DNA of 64,000 nucleotides from Streptomyces sp. NBC_01283 (GTDB taxonomy: Bacteria; Actinomycetota; Actinomycetes; Streptomycetales; Streptomycetaceae). The DNA lies in assembly GCF_041435335.1 (NCBI RefSeq), contig NZ_CP108430.1, positions 372,001-436,000 on the forward strand, read 5' to 3'. The translations under genes and the position numbers were made by a program. Of this stretch, positions 9,381 to 18,752 are shown piece after piece (within the stretch, counting starts at the first letter, position 1; each line of letters begins with the position of its first letter). Under the pieces are notes generated by a model. It was not told the origin of the DNA, did no database searches, and saw only the letters and a list, made by a program, of their open reading frames with translations.

Positions 9381-9802
9381 ATGCCGATCAAGACTCTGTC
9401 CTTTGCGGCGGCTGTAGCGCTGACCGCACTGTCAGGCACCCTGTTGGCCACTCAGGCCCAGGCCAGTGAGTCCGTGTCGACACTCGCGGTGTCACCGACG
9501 GTACCCCCGCTCCCGAAAACATCTATCACACGACGGACGGGCTGAGCTCCTGTCCCAAGGGCCGTTTCTGCACCGAGACATGGGACCCGGCGAAGAAGAG
9601 CTGGAAGATCTACAAGTTCTGGAAGTGCGGAACCCACGTGCTGAGCAACTGGGAAGGGGTGGGGGCCTACATCAACAATCAGGACGGCGCCTACGCCAAG
9701 GTGCTCGACAAGGACAAGAAGCTCGTGTGGCCGGAGATCCCGCCGAACAACAAGAAGGGCTGGGGCAACTGGTCCGACGCGTGGGACATCCGCCCCTGCT
9801 GA
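9381..9802 (+). pseudogene. Secreted peptidase-inhibitor-I36-like protein, frameshifted
   Basis: ATG 9381 opens a clear Sec signal peptide (MPIKTLSFAAAVALTALSG, cleavage near AQA-SES). The frame stops at 9545, but from about 9509 another frame continues a Cys-containing small secreted domain: CPKGRFCTETWD, IYKFWKCGTHVLSNWEGVGA, YAKVLDKDKKLVW, ending WDIRPC and TGA at 9802. This pattern resembles the actinomycete peptidase inhibitor I36 family. One missing base at about 9504-9510 in a run of Cs would restore a protein of about 140 residues. Either a true pseudogene or a sequencing error. The downstream part has no start codon of its own. Confidence 0.6.
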
Positions 9803-9916
9803 CACCGCCCTTCAGGCCACGAGTGGCCACAGGCCGAGGCCGGCCCGGAGGCAGTTGGCAGGTCACCACGCGCTGTTCCGCCTCCGGGCCGCCCCTCGTC
9901 CACACCGCCCCCGCGG

Positions 9917-10060
9917 CGCATGTGCTTCGTCCAGGTATGCCTCGGGGCGGCGCCAATACGCCTCGAAGAAGCCGTCGGCGCAGCCCCAGGGGATGAGCAC
10001 CGGTTCCGCGCGGCTGTCGATCGCGCGGGTCAGGTCGGACCGGCTCGCGCAAGCCGCCTG
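9917..10060 (-). pseudogene. Class I methyltransferase C-terminal fragment
   Basis: A 48-codon stretch reads RAIDSRAEPVLIPWGCADGF followed by FEAYWRRPEAYLDEAHA, which matches the C-terminal part of a Streptomyces SAM-dependent methyltransferase family as I remember it. No start codon, catalytic domain or normal C-terminus remains. Low-level evidence of gene loss; a similarity search would settle it. Confidence 0.4.
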
Positions 10061-10155
10061 ATCTGCGGGTACGGGAAATGCCCCTGGGAAGTCAGCAGCA
10101 GGTGAGCGTCGTTTCGGGCTTGTGGCGCAGTGCCGTTGGTTGGGACCCTCTGCGC

Positions 10156-10602
10156 ATGTTCGAGTTGCTTCCCGAAGTCGGTCTCCGGCTCCCCGGCCGT
10201 GCCGGCACCCTCCGCTTCGGCACGGACGAGCGCACCGCTCAGTGGGCCGTCGCCACCGTCGCGGACGTCCGCGATGGCTGGGTCTGTGGCGCCCACTGGG
10301 CCTTCAGCGCGCAGTACCGGGGCCTGACGCTCGACGCATACGGCGACACCACGGACCGCCTCGGCCGGTACCAAGACACCCCTGGCCTGGCCGGCATCGG
10401 CCTCGCCCGCGACCCCTTCACGCTCACCGGGCCGGCGGCCTGCCCGGTTGTCCTCCGCGGCATCGACCTGTTCGGCTACCCGGCCGCCGAGATTTCCGAT
10501 GCCCTCAGCGAGGGCCTGCCCCCGACGCTCCGGCTCAGCGCCGACGGTCTCTACTTCACCGCCGTGTCGGTCCACGCGGAACCCGTACCCGTCGGGAGCT
10601 GA
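10156..10602 (+). CDS. Hypothetical protein
   Basis: 148 residues, not recognised. Begins MFELLPEVGLRLP and has a regular mix of strands with many aromatic residues (RDGWVCGAHWAFSAQYRG), no signal peptide and no membrane segment. I chose ATG 10156 over the longer frame because the upstream sequence looks non-coding. Codon use is typical for the window. Followed by a strong hairpin and convergent with the MBL-fold gene. Confidence 0.6.
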   Translation: MFELLPEVGLRLPGRAGTLRFGTDERTAQWAVATVADVRDGWVCGAHWAFSAQYRGLTLDAYGDTTDRLGRYQDTPGLAGIGLARDPFTLTGPAACPVVLRGIDLFGYPAAEISDALSEGLPPTLRLSADGLYFTAVSVHAEPVPVGS

Positions 10603-10919
10603 TCACCACGGCGAGCCGGACCGACCAGACCGAGCACACCGCCGACATCCCCGCCCGGATCCCGACCGCCTTGACAAGGCTCCGCTGTACGCCCGACAGG
10701 CCGCGCCGGCACCGGTCCGAGCCGCACCGCCTCCCGCCCGGGTACTGCCGTCCCGCCCGGTGCGGTGTCTGGCGGGCGGGGACGCGGAGGCGGCCCGACT
10801 CCAGGAGCCGGGCCACACCCTGTACCGCGGTCCAGCTCGCGCGGAGCGCGAGCTGGACAGGTGTGCTCCGCCCCGGACACCGCAGGCAGTGCGCCCGTGG
10901 GGCGCTCATCGCTCCTGAC
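10603..10919. other. Intergenic region between convergent genes, with hairpin
   Basis: 317 bases without a supportable gene. The only structure seen is the 13-bp hairpin at 10830-10858. Confidence 0.6.
10830..10858. terminator. Probable bidirectional terminator hairpin
   Basis: GTCCAGCTCGCGC, 3-base loop GGA, GCGCGAGCTGGAC: a perfect 13-bp stem between two convergent genes (stop at 10602 and stop at 10920). No U-tract, as is common in Streptomyces. Confidence 0.6.
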
Positions 10920-11816
10920 CTACCAGCGCAGCGCCCCGAAGTCGACCGGCTGCGGGCGGAGTTCGCGTGTGCGCTCCGCCAGGGTGCGCATCCGCCGGGC
11001 CATCTCATCCACCGGGCGACGCATGCGATCCCCGTGGCCGGGCAGCAGCCACTCGAACCGCAGGTCTCCCGCGGTCCGTTCCAGCGAGGCGGCGAGCACC
11101 TCGATGGAGTACCAGGTGACGCTGGCCGCCACCTCCAGGTCGTCGGTTGTGCGCGACCAGTAGAAGCTGTCGCCGCTGAAGCAGTACCGCTGGTCGGCCA
11201 CATACAGCACGCTGCCCACTGTGTGACCGGGGAGCGGATACGCGATCACCCCGGAGCCTGTGGGTCCGACCTCCACGGAGTCGGTCCCCCGCAGGACCCG
11301 GTCGGCATCCGGGGCGGCGTCGAGGTCGCCCTCGTGGATCCACAGCCGGGCGCCTAAGTGATCCGCGTAGCGCCGTCCGTGCGCGGCGTGGTCTCGATGG
11401 GTGAGGAGCACGTCGGTGACGGGCCCGTACGCCGCATACCGCTCGGCCAGTGCGGCGCTCCAGCGCGGCGTGTCGATCATCATCACGGTGCCGTCCGCCG
11501 GACGGCGCAGCAGGTATGCGTTGGCCCCGGCCGTGTGCGTCGAATTGTGCCCGCACAGCAGCACGTCGCCGCCTCCGTCCAGTACCAAGGGGTACGGGTC
11601 GAGAGCCGGGTCAAGTCGCTGCTCGGGGTGGCGGATCGAGCGCGTGTGGCAGGCGTACGCGGCAGCGTGCAGCGCGCGCAGCTCCGCCGCGTCGCGCGGC
11701 TGGCGTACGACCTCGGACCGGCCCTTGACCTCGGCGACGAGTCCGGGCGCGAGCTGCCGGGCGACGTCGCAGTTGGTGCAGCGGGTGTCGACGTACCAGC
11801 CGTTCCTGGCTTCCAT
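10920..11816 (-). CDS. MBL-fold metallo-hydrolase with N-terminal Cys-rich domain
   Basis: 298 residues. N-terminal 60 residues carry TRCTNCDVARQLAP and CHTRSIRH, resembling a small metal- or FeS-binding module fused to some actinobacterial MBL proteins. The metallo-beta-lactamase fold follows with metal ligands in LTHRDHAAHG, LPGHTVGSV, FSGDSFY and LLPGHGDRM. Likely a glyoxalase-II-like or other thioester/ester hydrolase; substrate cannot be told. ATG 11816 has AGGAAG upstream, better than the longer frame from 11966. Single gene. Confidence 0.85.
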   Translation of the reverse strand: MEARNGWYVDTRCTNCDVARQLAPGLVAEVKGRSEVVRQPRDAAELRALHAAAYACHTRSIRHPEQRLDPALDPYPLVLDGGGDVLLCGHNSTHTAGANAYLLRRPADGTVMMIDTPRWSAALAERYAAYGPVTDVLLTHRDHAAHGRRYADHLGARLWIHEGDLDAAPDADRVLRGTDSVEVGPTGSGVIAYPLPGHTVGSVLYVADQRYCFSGDSFYWSRTTDDLEVAASVTWYSIEVLAASLERTAGDLRFEWLLPGHGDRMRRPVDEMARRMRTLAERTRELRPQPVDFGALRW

Positions 11817-12364
11817 GGGGCCTTCTTCCTGAACGCGTGAGGTGCACCGGGCTACGCGGGATGCACGGGATGTGCGACCCCGACCAGTGATAACCGGGAC
11901 CGAACGCACAAAGGAAGGGGGCCCGGTACTCGTGCTTTCCGTGACATCCGGCTCTGCGAGCTTCAACTATGCGAAGGAAAGCCGCATAAGTGACATATGA
12001 CGGCCACCCTCAGGAGCGGGGCTCCGGATCCTCTGAAGTCAAGGTCAGCTGCGGCGGGGTGCGTCGATGAAGGCGGCGCCGGTCTCAGCCATCCGTTCGA
12101 CCGCATAGGCCGGGTCGATGAGCGCGTCGGAAGCGTGGAGGCCCGGCATGACGGGTTCGCCGCGCAGTTCGAGCAACCGCTCGACCACGAACGGCTCGCA
12201 GGTCGTGCCCCCGGAGCCGGAAGTCGCTCACGGGAGCGGGCGAGCATCGGCTCGATCGGCGGCGTGAGGCACATACGGCCGTATCTAGGCGGTGTGAGTC
12301 CAACGAGCTCGTTGGACTCACACCGCCCGAACGCGAGAAGCACAGCGTTGCCGTCGCCCCTTCA
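11817..12364. other. Intergenic zone with gene debris and a palindrome
   Basis: No intact gene. On the minus strand two short protein-like stretches occur: PPIEPMLARSRERLPAPG, similar to the start of ATP-dependent DNA ligases, and in another frame PFVVERLLELRGEPVMPGLH continuing for 30 codons to a stop (unrecognised). Both are too short and broken to be called genes. The perfect palindrome at 12288-12327 lies here. Confidence 0.4.
12288..12327. repeat. Perfect 40-bp palindrome without loop
   Basis: The left arm GGCGGTGTGAGTCCAACGAG is followed immediately by its exact reverse complement; the centre lies between 12307 and 12308. Twenty paired bases, no mismatch, no spacer. It lies between decayed genes. 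It may act as a terminator, a protein site or a recombination product. Confidence 0.9.
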
Positions 12365-12830
12365 ATGAGTCCTTCTCGGGCTGGACGCATATCCGGCCCT
12401 ACCGCCTCCACCGACGTGCGGGGCCCGTGTGTCACTCGCCGTCGACGTCGCCTCGGGGGCAACCTGTGGGCACTTGTGATCGGGGCTGCCGACGAGGAAG
12501 GGCCCGTCATGCGGGTGGCGCCTCAGGGTGTTGCGGTCGCAGCCCTCCTGGCGGATCCGGACGCTCCCACGGAAATCGCGCAGCGCATGGCCCAGTTGCT
12601 TCCCACTCGGCTCGCCGACAGGCCAGGCCAGGGGCGGCGGTTCGACATCAAGGTGGTCAGTGAGCCCTTCACCGCCGGTCGCCTCGCGCCTGTCCGCCCG
12701 GAGCCGGTCGGTGAAGAGGAGGCCGCTGATCTTCGGTACGTCGTCCCCACTGCCGGTCGGTCAGCCGGGCGTGACGAGGCATCAGGAGCAGACCGCAGCA
12801 GTGCTGCGCACCCGGGGCGGCAGCCCGGCC
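12365..12830 (+). pseudogene. Hypothetical protein fragment
   Basis: A frame starting at ATG 12365 (or ATG 12510) contains AALLADPDAPTEIAQRMAQL and FDIKVVSEPFTAGRL, resembling the N-terminal part of a common actinobacterial protein of unknown function. The frame then runs into the antisense of the acetyltransferase, which is not plausible coding, so the gene appears truncated near 12830. Confidence 0.35.
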
Positions 12831-12834
12831 AGGC

Positions 12835-13386
12835 TCAGTCGATCGCCTTGACCACCCGGGCGGGCACTCCCGCGACCACACTGCCGGCAGGAACATCACG
12901 CGTGACCACCGCACCGGCAGCGACCACCGCACCGGCACAGATGGTCACCCCCTGCGTGATCACGGCAGCCGTCCCGATCCAGACGTCGTCCTCGATGACG
13001 ATCGGGGCGAAGGAGAGGTACTCGCGGCGCTCGGCCAGGGGCAGGGGATGGCCTCCGGTGATGAGGCTGACCTTCGGGGCGATCATGACGCCGTTGCCGA
13101 TACGGATACCTCCCTTGTCCATGAAGGTGCATCCTTGGTTGACGAAGACGTTCTCCCCGAACGTCGTGTTCAGCCCATGCTCGGTAAAGAACGGCGGGTA
13201 GATCGTCACCGACTCCGGCAGCGGGCCACCGAACACAACGGAAAGTAGTTCCGCGCGACCTTCGCTGTCGCTGAACGGAAGCACGTTCAGCCGAGACGTC
13301 GCATCGGTCACCTCCTCGATCCGCTCCGCATGACGTGTGAACTCAGCTGCCTGGACGAACATGACTCGCTCTGTACGGGTAGACAT
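12835..13386 (-). CDS. Sugar O-acetyltransferase (maltose/galactoside type)
   Basis: Transfers acetyl from acetyl-CoA to a sugar hydroxyl. 183 residues, usual family length. Left-handed beta-helix hexapeptides from about residue 75 ([33 protein letters not shown]) with the catalytic His in ITGGHPLP, then [19 protein letters not shown] and the C-terminal [22 protein letters not shown] 13386 chosen because the frame upstream overlaps the LysR regulator. Divergent from that regulator with a 90-base gap containing a dyad, so probable regulation by it. Confidence 0.93.
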   Translation of the reverse strand: MSTRTERVMFVQAAEFTRHAERIEEVTDATSRLNVLPFSDSEGRAELLSVVFGGPLPESVTIYPPFFTEHGLNTTFGENVFVNQGCTFMDKGGIRIGNGVMIAPKVSLITGGHPLPLAERREYLSFAPIVIEDDVWIGTAAVITQGVTICAGAVVAAGAVVTRDVPAGSVVAGVPARVVKAID

Positions 13387-13442
13387 GCGCTGATCCCACC
13401 ACCGCGCAGGACACTCGATCAAACAACCCTGCACCACACGCG

Positions 13443-13461
13443 CCACAACCCATGGTTGTGG
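13443..13461. promoter_or_regulatory. Candidate LysR operator
   Basis: CCACAACC-CAT-GGTTGTGG: 8-bp arms with a 3-base centre, in the space between the divergent acetyltransferase and LysR genes. An outer pair TGCACC (13430-13435) / GGTGCA (13468-13473) surrounds it. The layout fits an autoregulatory LysR site. Confidence 0.55.
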
Positions 13462-13476
13462 AAGTAGGGTGCAAGC

Positions 13477-14406
13477 GTGGATGTTGAAGCGCTGCGGACG
13501 TTCATGACCGTCGCCGAGACCGGCCAGTTCCAGGCTGCGGCCGACGAGTTGGGGATCAGCCAGCAGGCGGTGTCCAAGCGGATCGCGGCCCTGGAGAGGC
13601 ACATCGAGGTCAGGCTCCTGGTGCGGACCTCCCGAGGCTCGCGGCTGAGCCTGGACGGGCAGGTCTTCCTGCCGCACGCCAAGAAGGTCCTGGCGGCCGT
13701 CGAGCAGGCCGAGCAGGCCGTGCGCCCCGGTAGCCGCCCCTTGCGCGTCGATGTCCTCAATCGGCGCATCTCCCCGGCCCAGGCCGTCTACCGGTTCTAC
13801 CGCTCCCACCCCGGGACGGACCTGGACGCGGTCACACTGAGCAGGGAGAACGCCGCCGAGGCCGCCCAGGCGGTGCTCGAAGGGACCGTCGACGCGTCCT
13901 TCCGTGCTCTACCAACAGACCAGATCCCGGCCGGGATCAGCGCCGAACGACTCCTGGACGCACCCGTGGAGCTCCTGGTCGGACCCGGCCACCCGCTGGC
14001 CGGCGCGCCCTGGGTCAGCCCTGCGGACCTGGCCGGCCACCGCATCTGGATCCCCGGGATCAGGCCGGGCACGGAGTGGGCGGCGTTCTATCAGGCGCTG
14101 TCCGAGGCCTTCGGCCTGAGCATCGACGCGCTCGGCCCCCACTTCGGTGACGAGGTCCTGATGGACGCGCTGGCCGACTCGGCCTCACTGGCCACCCTCA
14201 TCGGCAGCGGGGACCGATACCTGTGGCCCCAGTCCCACGACCTACGGCGCATCCCGTTGCACGACCCGACCCCGGTCTACCCGCACATGCTGCTGTTCCG
14301 CAGCGGAGACCAGCACCCCGTGCTGACCGCGCTGCGCGACCACCTGCGCACCGCAGGCCGGCGAACCCCGCACGACGTGTGGGCACCGGACTGGGTAGAG
14401 CGCTGA
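13477..14406 (+). CDS. LysR family transcriptional regulator
   Basis: 309 residues. N-terminal winged helix ([40 protein letters not shown]) followed by a periplasmic-binding-like effector domain (from about residue 90) with a typical [10 protein letters not shown] segment. GTG 13477 is the start; the residues MDVEALRTF are standard for the family. Divergent from the sugar acetyltransferase, its likely target. Confidence 0.92.
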   Translation: MDVEALRTFMTVAETGQFQAAADELGISQQAVSKRIAALERHIEVRLLVRTSRGSRLSLDGQVFLPHAKKVLAAVEQAEQAVRPGSRPLRVDVLNRRISPAQAVYRFYRSHPGTDLDAVTLSRENAAEAAQAVLEGTVDASFRALPTDQIPAGISAERLLDAPVELLVGPGHPLAGAPWVSPADLAGHRIWIPGIRPGTEWAAFYQALSEAFGLSIDALGPHFGDEVLMDALADSASLATLIGSGDRYLWPQSHDLRRIPLHDPTPVYPHMLLFRSGDQHPVLTALRDHLRTAGRRTPHDVWAPDWVER

Positions 14407-14433
14407 CTAGACGACCGAATTAACGGACACGCC

Positions 14434-14991
14434 TCAGCCCTCGATCAGGGTCCCCGGTGGGATCTCCGCGTCCTTCGCCTTGTCGCCCGGCTGCAACTGG
14501 CCGTCGTAGCGGCCTTGACGCCAGACCAGCTTCTTGAACTGCTCCGGGGTGAGCACACCCCGCCACGGGGTGCCGCCCAGGCAGAACACGCCCTCACAGC
14601 CGTAGCAGTAGTGCGCCGGCAGCCAGAACTCGTTGGCCAGCATCTCGCCGGACGTCTCGGCGTCCTTCTCCCGGCCGTCGTCGCGCACCACCGCGAGCGT
14701 GGCGGCGAAGATGAGCAGCCCGAGGACCACACCGCCGAGCGTGTACAGCTGGTTGCCCTTCTCGACGCCCATGTAGGCCAGACCGCCGCCGAGCGTGAGG
14801 CTCAGGAGGAGCCCCTCGACGAAGTGGATGCAGCCGTCGCCGCTCTTCTCCGGGCCCTTCGCCAGGCGGGTACCGAGGCTCTTGGTCAGGGCGCCCTTGC
14901 CGGACCACGCCTGTTCGACCGTCCGTACCTCAACTCCACCGCAGCGCGGGCACATCGGCATCGGCGGTTGCGGCCTTTCCTCCGTTGTCAT
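14434..14991 (-). CDS. Zinc-ribbon membrane protein of unknown function
   Basis: 185 residues. MPMCPRCGGVEVRTVEQ at the N-terminus and YCYGCEGVFCLGG near residue 135 give two CxxC-type knuckles. Between them are two hydrophobic helices (GLLLSLTLGGGLAYMGV and LGGVVLGLLIFAATLAVV). No enzyme motif. I do not recognise a named family. Confidence 0.75.
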   Translation of the reverse strand: MTTEERPQPPMPMCPRCGGVEVRTVEQAWSGKGALTKSLGTRLAKGPEKSGDGCIHFVEGLLLSLTLGGGLAYMGVEKGNQLYTLGGVVLGLLIFAATLAVVRDDGREKDAETSGEMLANEFWLPAHYCYGCEGVFCLGGTPWRGVLTPEQFKKLVWRQGRYDGQLQPGDKAKDAEIPPGTLIEG

Positions 14992-15123
14992 GTGCAGAAC
15001 GCTATCCGGTGCGGGTGGCGGCGCTGACGGCGGGCAGGCAACAGCTCTCCCTCATTCGTCTGGCAGGAGTGGATTTGTGGATTCCCGTCCGTCGTTGCGG
15101 GTGCCGCTCCTACGCTCCGGCCC

Positions 15124-15579
15124 ATGATGGATCCCGAGGTGTTGGAACGGATCGTCGCGCAGCGTGCGGAGCTGGACGGACTCGAAGAGCAGCTGGTCGA
15201 GCAGCTGTCGGAGGTACGAGCTGAGCCCGATGAGCTGGCCGTGGCCGAGCGGGTGTGGCAGCGGATGAGCGAGCAGCTCGCCGACGAGCGCGCGGAGGCA
15301 GGGTCGCCGGTGGTCCAGGTGGCGGGTCGGGCGGTGCGGCTAGTTCCCGACGGTGGGCCGGGGGTGGCTGAGTCCGCACTGTCGGCGGAGTATCAGCGCA
15401 TCCTGCGCGCGGTGCGGCAGGCCGTCGGCCCGGTCTCCACCCGGCAGATCGGCGAGGTGCTGGACTTGGACACCGAGGTACGGGGCAAGCTGGAGCCGTT
15501 GCGCGGGAAGCTCACGAAGCTGGCCGACCGTGGCTGGCTGCACAAACATCCCGACGGGAAGTTCACCGCCCGCCCGTGA
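15124..15579 (+). CDS. Hypothetical protein with C-terminal winged-helix-like segment
   Basis: 151 residues. The first 60 residues form an acidic coiled-coil-like helix (VLERIVAQRAELDGLEEQLV), and residues 95-150 look like a winged helix (ILRAVRQAVGPVSTRQIGEV, KLTKLADRGWLHKHPDGKFT). Such small proteins occur near transposase genes in Streptomyces, and here a DDE transposase follows 58 bases later, but function is not known. Confidence 0.65.
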   Translation: MMDPEVLERIVAQRAELDGLEEQLVEQLSEVRAEPDELAVAERVWQRMSEQLADERAEAGSPVVQVAGRAVRLVPDGGPGVAESALSAEYQRILRAVRQAVGPVSTRQIGEVLDLDTEVRGKLEPLRGKLTKLADRGWLHKHPDGKFTARP

Positions 15580-15637
15580 CCGATCCGCACGGCGATCGGG
15601 GTGTAACCAAGCTGCCCCCGACGGCTGTTGGAATTGT

Positions 15638-16375
15638 GTGACGAAAACCAAAGAGCACGCCGGGGACACCGTGTCCCTGGTCGACCAGTGCCGCCTGCCG
15701 CTGTCCCCGCACACCGTGCACTACCTCGCCGACCTGCTGCGACGCCATCTCAAAGCGATACGGTCGAGGTGGCGGGCGCTGCCGCCGGGGAGGATCGCGA
15801 CCATCGTCTTGGCCGTGCTGCGGCACGATCAGCGCCTGGCCGACATGGCTGGCGGCAACGACATCTCCGCCACCACCATCCGGCGCTGGCGCGACGAGCT
15901 GATCCACCTGCTGGTCGCGAAGGCCCCTCGCCTGGACCGCGCCCTGAAGACGATCGCCAAGCGGGGCGGCGAGGTCGTCCTGATCGACGGCACCCTCAAC
16001 CCCACCCAGCGCCGCGCCGGCAAGGCGAACCGCCTGAACTACTCCGGCAAACATCGCCGCCACGGCCTGCACGTGATCGCGCTGACCGACGAGCGCGGCC
16101 GTCTGGTGTGGATACCGGCCGCCCGGCCCGGCCGCACCCACGACATACCGCCGCCCGCCGCGACCAGATCCTGGCCCACTTGCGTGAGGCCGCCCTCGGC
16201 ACCCTGGCCGACCTCGGCTTTATCTGCCTGAACGACGAGGGGGACGATCCCATGGTCGTCACCGGCTTCAAGGCCACCCGCGCCCGCAGGCTCGCACCGA
16301 CCGAGAAGGAGGCTCCCAGGCGATCCCGGAGTGGAGCGCGAACGGGATGCGCTGGAACACCATCCGATCCGGGGT
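15638..16375 (+). pseudogene. DDE transposase (IS5-like superfamily), frameshifted and truncated
   Basis: GTG 15638 opens a transposase: N-terminal helical domain with an HTH (TIRRWRDELIHLLVAKAPRL), then catalytic core EVVLIDGTLNPTQRR and HGLHVIALTDERGRLVWIPA. At about 16145 one base is missing and the sequence continues in another frame (AARRDQILAHLREAALGTLA, MVVTGFKATRARRLAPTEKE). The C-terminal third expected in full-length relatives is absent and the frame dissolves near 16370, just before the efflux gene. Inactive. No inverted repeats were found. Confidence 0.8.
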
Positions 16376-16402
16376 GGTCCAACGACCTCGGAGATCACTT
16401 CG

Positions 16403-17890
16403 TTAGGGCTTCTCAGGCGTCTTGGCCATGGCCGCGACCAGCGCTGCAAGGAGCAGGACGCCCGCCGACCACCAGGCCGCGACGGTAAAGCCGTGCACCA
16501 TACCCTCGCCCAGGCCCCGGCTCCGGGACGGGTGGGCGTCGATGTAGCGGGTGGCGGCGGACGACGCGATCGTGTTCAACAGGACGGTGCCCAGGGAGCC
16601 GCCGATCTGCTGGAAGGTGGAGACGGTCGCGGACGTCACTCCGGCGTCCTTCGGGGCGACCCCGGCGGTCGCCGTCGCATAGACCGGCATGAACGTCAGT
16701 CCCATGCCCAGGCCGAGCAGCACCAGCGCGGGCAGCACCCCGGTGGTGTAGGCGGAGTCCACACTCAGGCGGGTCAGGAGCAGCATGCCGACGGCCGCGA
16801 GGAGCATGCCGGGAGCCATCAGGTTGCGGGGGGCGGTGTGGGGCAGGAGCCGGGCGGCGATCTGCGTCGCGCCGATGACGATCGTGACGGACATCGGCAG
16901 GAACGCCAGTCCGGTCCGTAGGGGTGAGTAGTCGAGGATGGCCTGGAGGTAGTAGGTCAGGAACAGGAAGGCGCCGAACATGGCGACGGTGGCCAGGCCC
17001 ATCGTCGCGAGCGCCGCCGCACGGGTTCTGTCCCTGACGATGTGCAGCGGCAGCATCGGATGCTTGGCGTGGGACTGCCACCACACGAAGACGGCGAGCA
17101 GGACCACACCGGTCGCGAACAGGGTCAGGACCAACGGGTCGGCCCAGCCTGCGGATTCGGCGTCGCTGGAGCCGTAGACGATCGCCACGAGCCCGCCGGA
17201 GGCGAGCAGCGCGCCGGGGATGTCGAGGCGCACTCCGCGCTGTCCGGGGCTGTCCTTGAGGAGGGCCAGCGCGCCGCCGAGGGCGGCCAGCGCGATGGGG
17301 ACGTTGACGTACAGGCACCAGCGCCAGGTCGCGTACTCGGTGAGCAGGCCGCCCACCAGCAGCCCGATGGCGCTGCCGCCCCCGGCGAGCGCGCCGTAGA
17401 TCCCGAACGCTCTGCCGCGCTCGGCGGGGTCGGTGAACGTCGTCGTCAGCAGTGACAGTGCGGAGGGGGCCAGGACGGCCGCGCAGGCCCCTTGCAGGGC
17501 CCGCGCCGCGAACAGCGTCCCGGGGCCGTCGGCCGCACCGCCGAGCGCGGAGGCGGCGGCAAATCCGATCAGCCCGATCATGAAGGTGCGTTTGCGGCCG
17601 ACCAGATCGGCGATCCGGCCGCCGAGGAGGAGCAGGCCGCCGAAGGCCAGTGAGTATGCGGTGATCACCCACTGCCGGTTCGCATCCGACATGCCCAGTC
17701 CATCCTGGACGGAGGGCAAGGCGATGTTCACGATCGTGCCATCGAGAATCACCATGAGCTGGGCGCCTGCGATGACGGCGAGGGCCCACCACCGCTTCGG
17801 ATCGGGCAACTCGGTCGCGTTCGCGGTGGTGAGGGGGACCGGCAGGGGCACGGTGCCCCCGGGGGAGGACTTCTTGGTCAAGGCGATCAC
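16403..17890 (-). CDS. DHA2-type (14-TM) MFS drug efflux transporter
   Basis: Proton-driven export pump of the EmrB/QacA group. 495 residues with about 14 hydrophobic segments. Motif LDGTIVNIALPSVQDGL in the first segment (the DHA2 motif D1-like), GGRIADLVGRKRTFMIGL (motif A), and GIYGALAGGGSAIGLLVGGL (antiporter motif C). GTG 17890 is used; a frame upstream lacks a start. The stop lies 28 bases past the transposase remnant, so the IS debris abuts the 3' end. A dyad at 17905-17932 is a candidate operator. Confidence 0.92.
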   Translation of the reverse strand: MIALTKKSSPGGTVPLPVPLTTANATELPDPKRWWALAVIAGAQLMVILDGTIVNIALPSVQDGLGMSDANRQWVITAYSLAFGGLLLLGGRIADLVGRKRTFMIGLIGFAAASALGGAADGPGTLFAARALQGACAAVLAPSALSLLTTTFTDPAERGRAFGIYGALAGGGSAIGLLVGGLLTEYATWRWCLYVNVPIALAALGGALALLKDSPGQRGVRLDIPGALLASGGLVAIVYGSSDAESAGWADPLVLTLFATGVVLLAVFVWWQSHAKHPMLPLHIVRDRTRAAALATMGLATVAMFGAFLFLTYYLQAILDYSPLRTGLAFLPMSVTIVIGATQIAARLLPHTAPRNLMAPGMLLAAVGMLLLTRLSVDSAYTTGVLPALVLLGLGMGLTFMPVYATATAGVAPKDAGVTSATVSTFQQIGGSLGTVLLNTIASSAATRYIDAHPSRSRGLGEGMVHGFTVAAWWSAGVLLLAALVAAMAKTPEKP

Positions 17891-17904
17891 ATTCTGTGTC
17901 GGAG

Positions 17905-17932
17905 GTGTAGGAGCAGACGCGCGGTCCTACAC
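17905..17932. promoter_or_regulatory. Candidate operator upstream of efflux gene
   Basis: GTGTAGGA, 12-base spacer, TCCTACAC. The inner arm begins 15 bases before the GTG start of the MFS gene, a position suited to a repressor. The usual TetR partner gene is not next to it in the window. Confidence 0.5.
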
Positions 17933-18308
17933 CCCGGGACGCGACACGAGGGATCGCGAGAGCAGCGGACACCACCATGAGGTGCCGCAAGGGGGAGAGT
18001 CCTACCGCGCGCCGAACGGGGGCACACGGCCGGGGGCAACTATGGCCGCAACACTCGTTGTGCAGTTCCAGTCCATGTTTCCCACCTCCTCCCGGCCGGG
18101 CACGCGGTACGCATCGACGCCGAACGCGCCGAATGGTGCGGCGGGGGCCCGCCGCACATGACCTCCGACAGAGTAGGTCAGCAAGCCGGGGACGCAAACG
18201 GATTTACCCAGGGCGGTACGGGCTCCTCACGCTTCGACAACAAACACCCGGAACAGCGTCACCGCCTATAACCGCACGTTGACCAATACCCCGGAGACCG
18301 TCAGCGCC
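17933..18308. other. Intergenic region
   Basis: About 375 bases without a supportable gene. A 60-codon minus-strand frame (18002-18184) begins with a plausible start but shows no recognisable feature. Confidence 0.4.
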
Positions 18309-18716
18309 GCACCCGGGGCAGCCCTATCCGCGTCGTCGTCGAACACCCGGCCCAGGGCCGCCTGGTGGTCGCCGTCGTGGACACCTCACACGACCTGCCG
18401 TGCATGGGCACCCCGCACGCCGAGGAACGTAGTGGCCGCGGACTGCTGCTGGTGGACGCACTCAGCCAGCATGGAGGCGGCACCCGCCTGGGGCCGGACG
18501 TGAAACGGGGAAACGGGTCTGGGCACAGCTGGAAATCAAACCGCGCGTGGGCGACGAAGCCGAGTACGCGCCCCACTGCCGGGCCGTCCTCGCCGACTTC
18601 CACGAAGGGGTGCCGATCCTGCGCGGGCCGGGCGGTCTGGAGGGGGCGGCCGCCGACCCCGACCGCCTGCGGGTGTCCCGCACCCGCGCCGCACGCAGCA
18701 CCGCGGGCGAACTGTG
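18309..18716 (+). pseudogene. HATPase anti-sigma-type ATP-binding protein remnant
   Basis: The frame reads PIRVVVEHPAQGRLVVAVVD and then ERSGRGLLLVDALSQHGGG, the G-box region of the RsbW-like ATP-binding proteins abundant in Streptomyces. The ATP-binding N-box half is missing, and after DVKRG the frame shifts (near 18505): KRVWAQLEIKPRV continues in another frame to a TGA at 18714. So the gene is both 5'-truncated and frameshifted. Confidence 0.55.
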
Positions 18717-18752
18717 ACGAGGTGCCAGACGGCCGACTCCACCCCCGGAGGG

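Noticed and set aside
11963..12343. Possible ATP-dependent DNA ligase fragment (PPIEPMLARSRERLPAPG)
   Set aside because: Only about 18 residues fit the family; too little to call a pseudogene.
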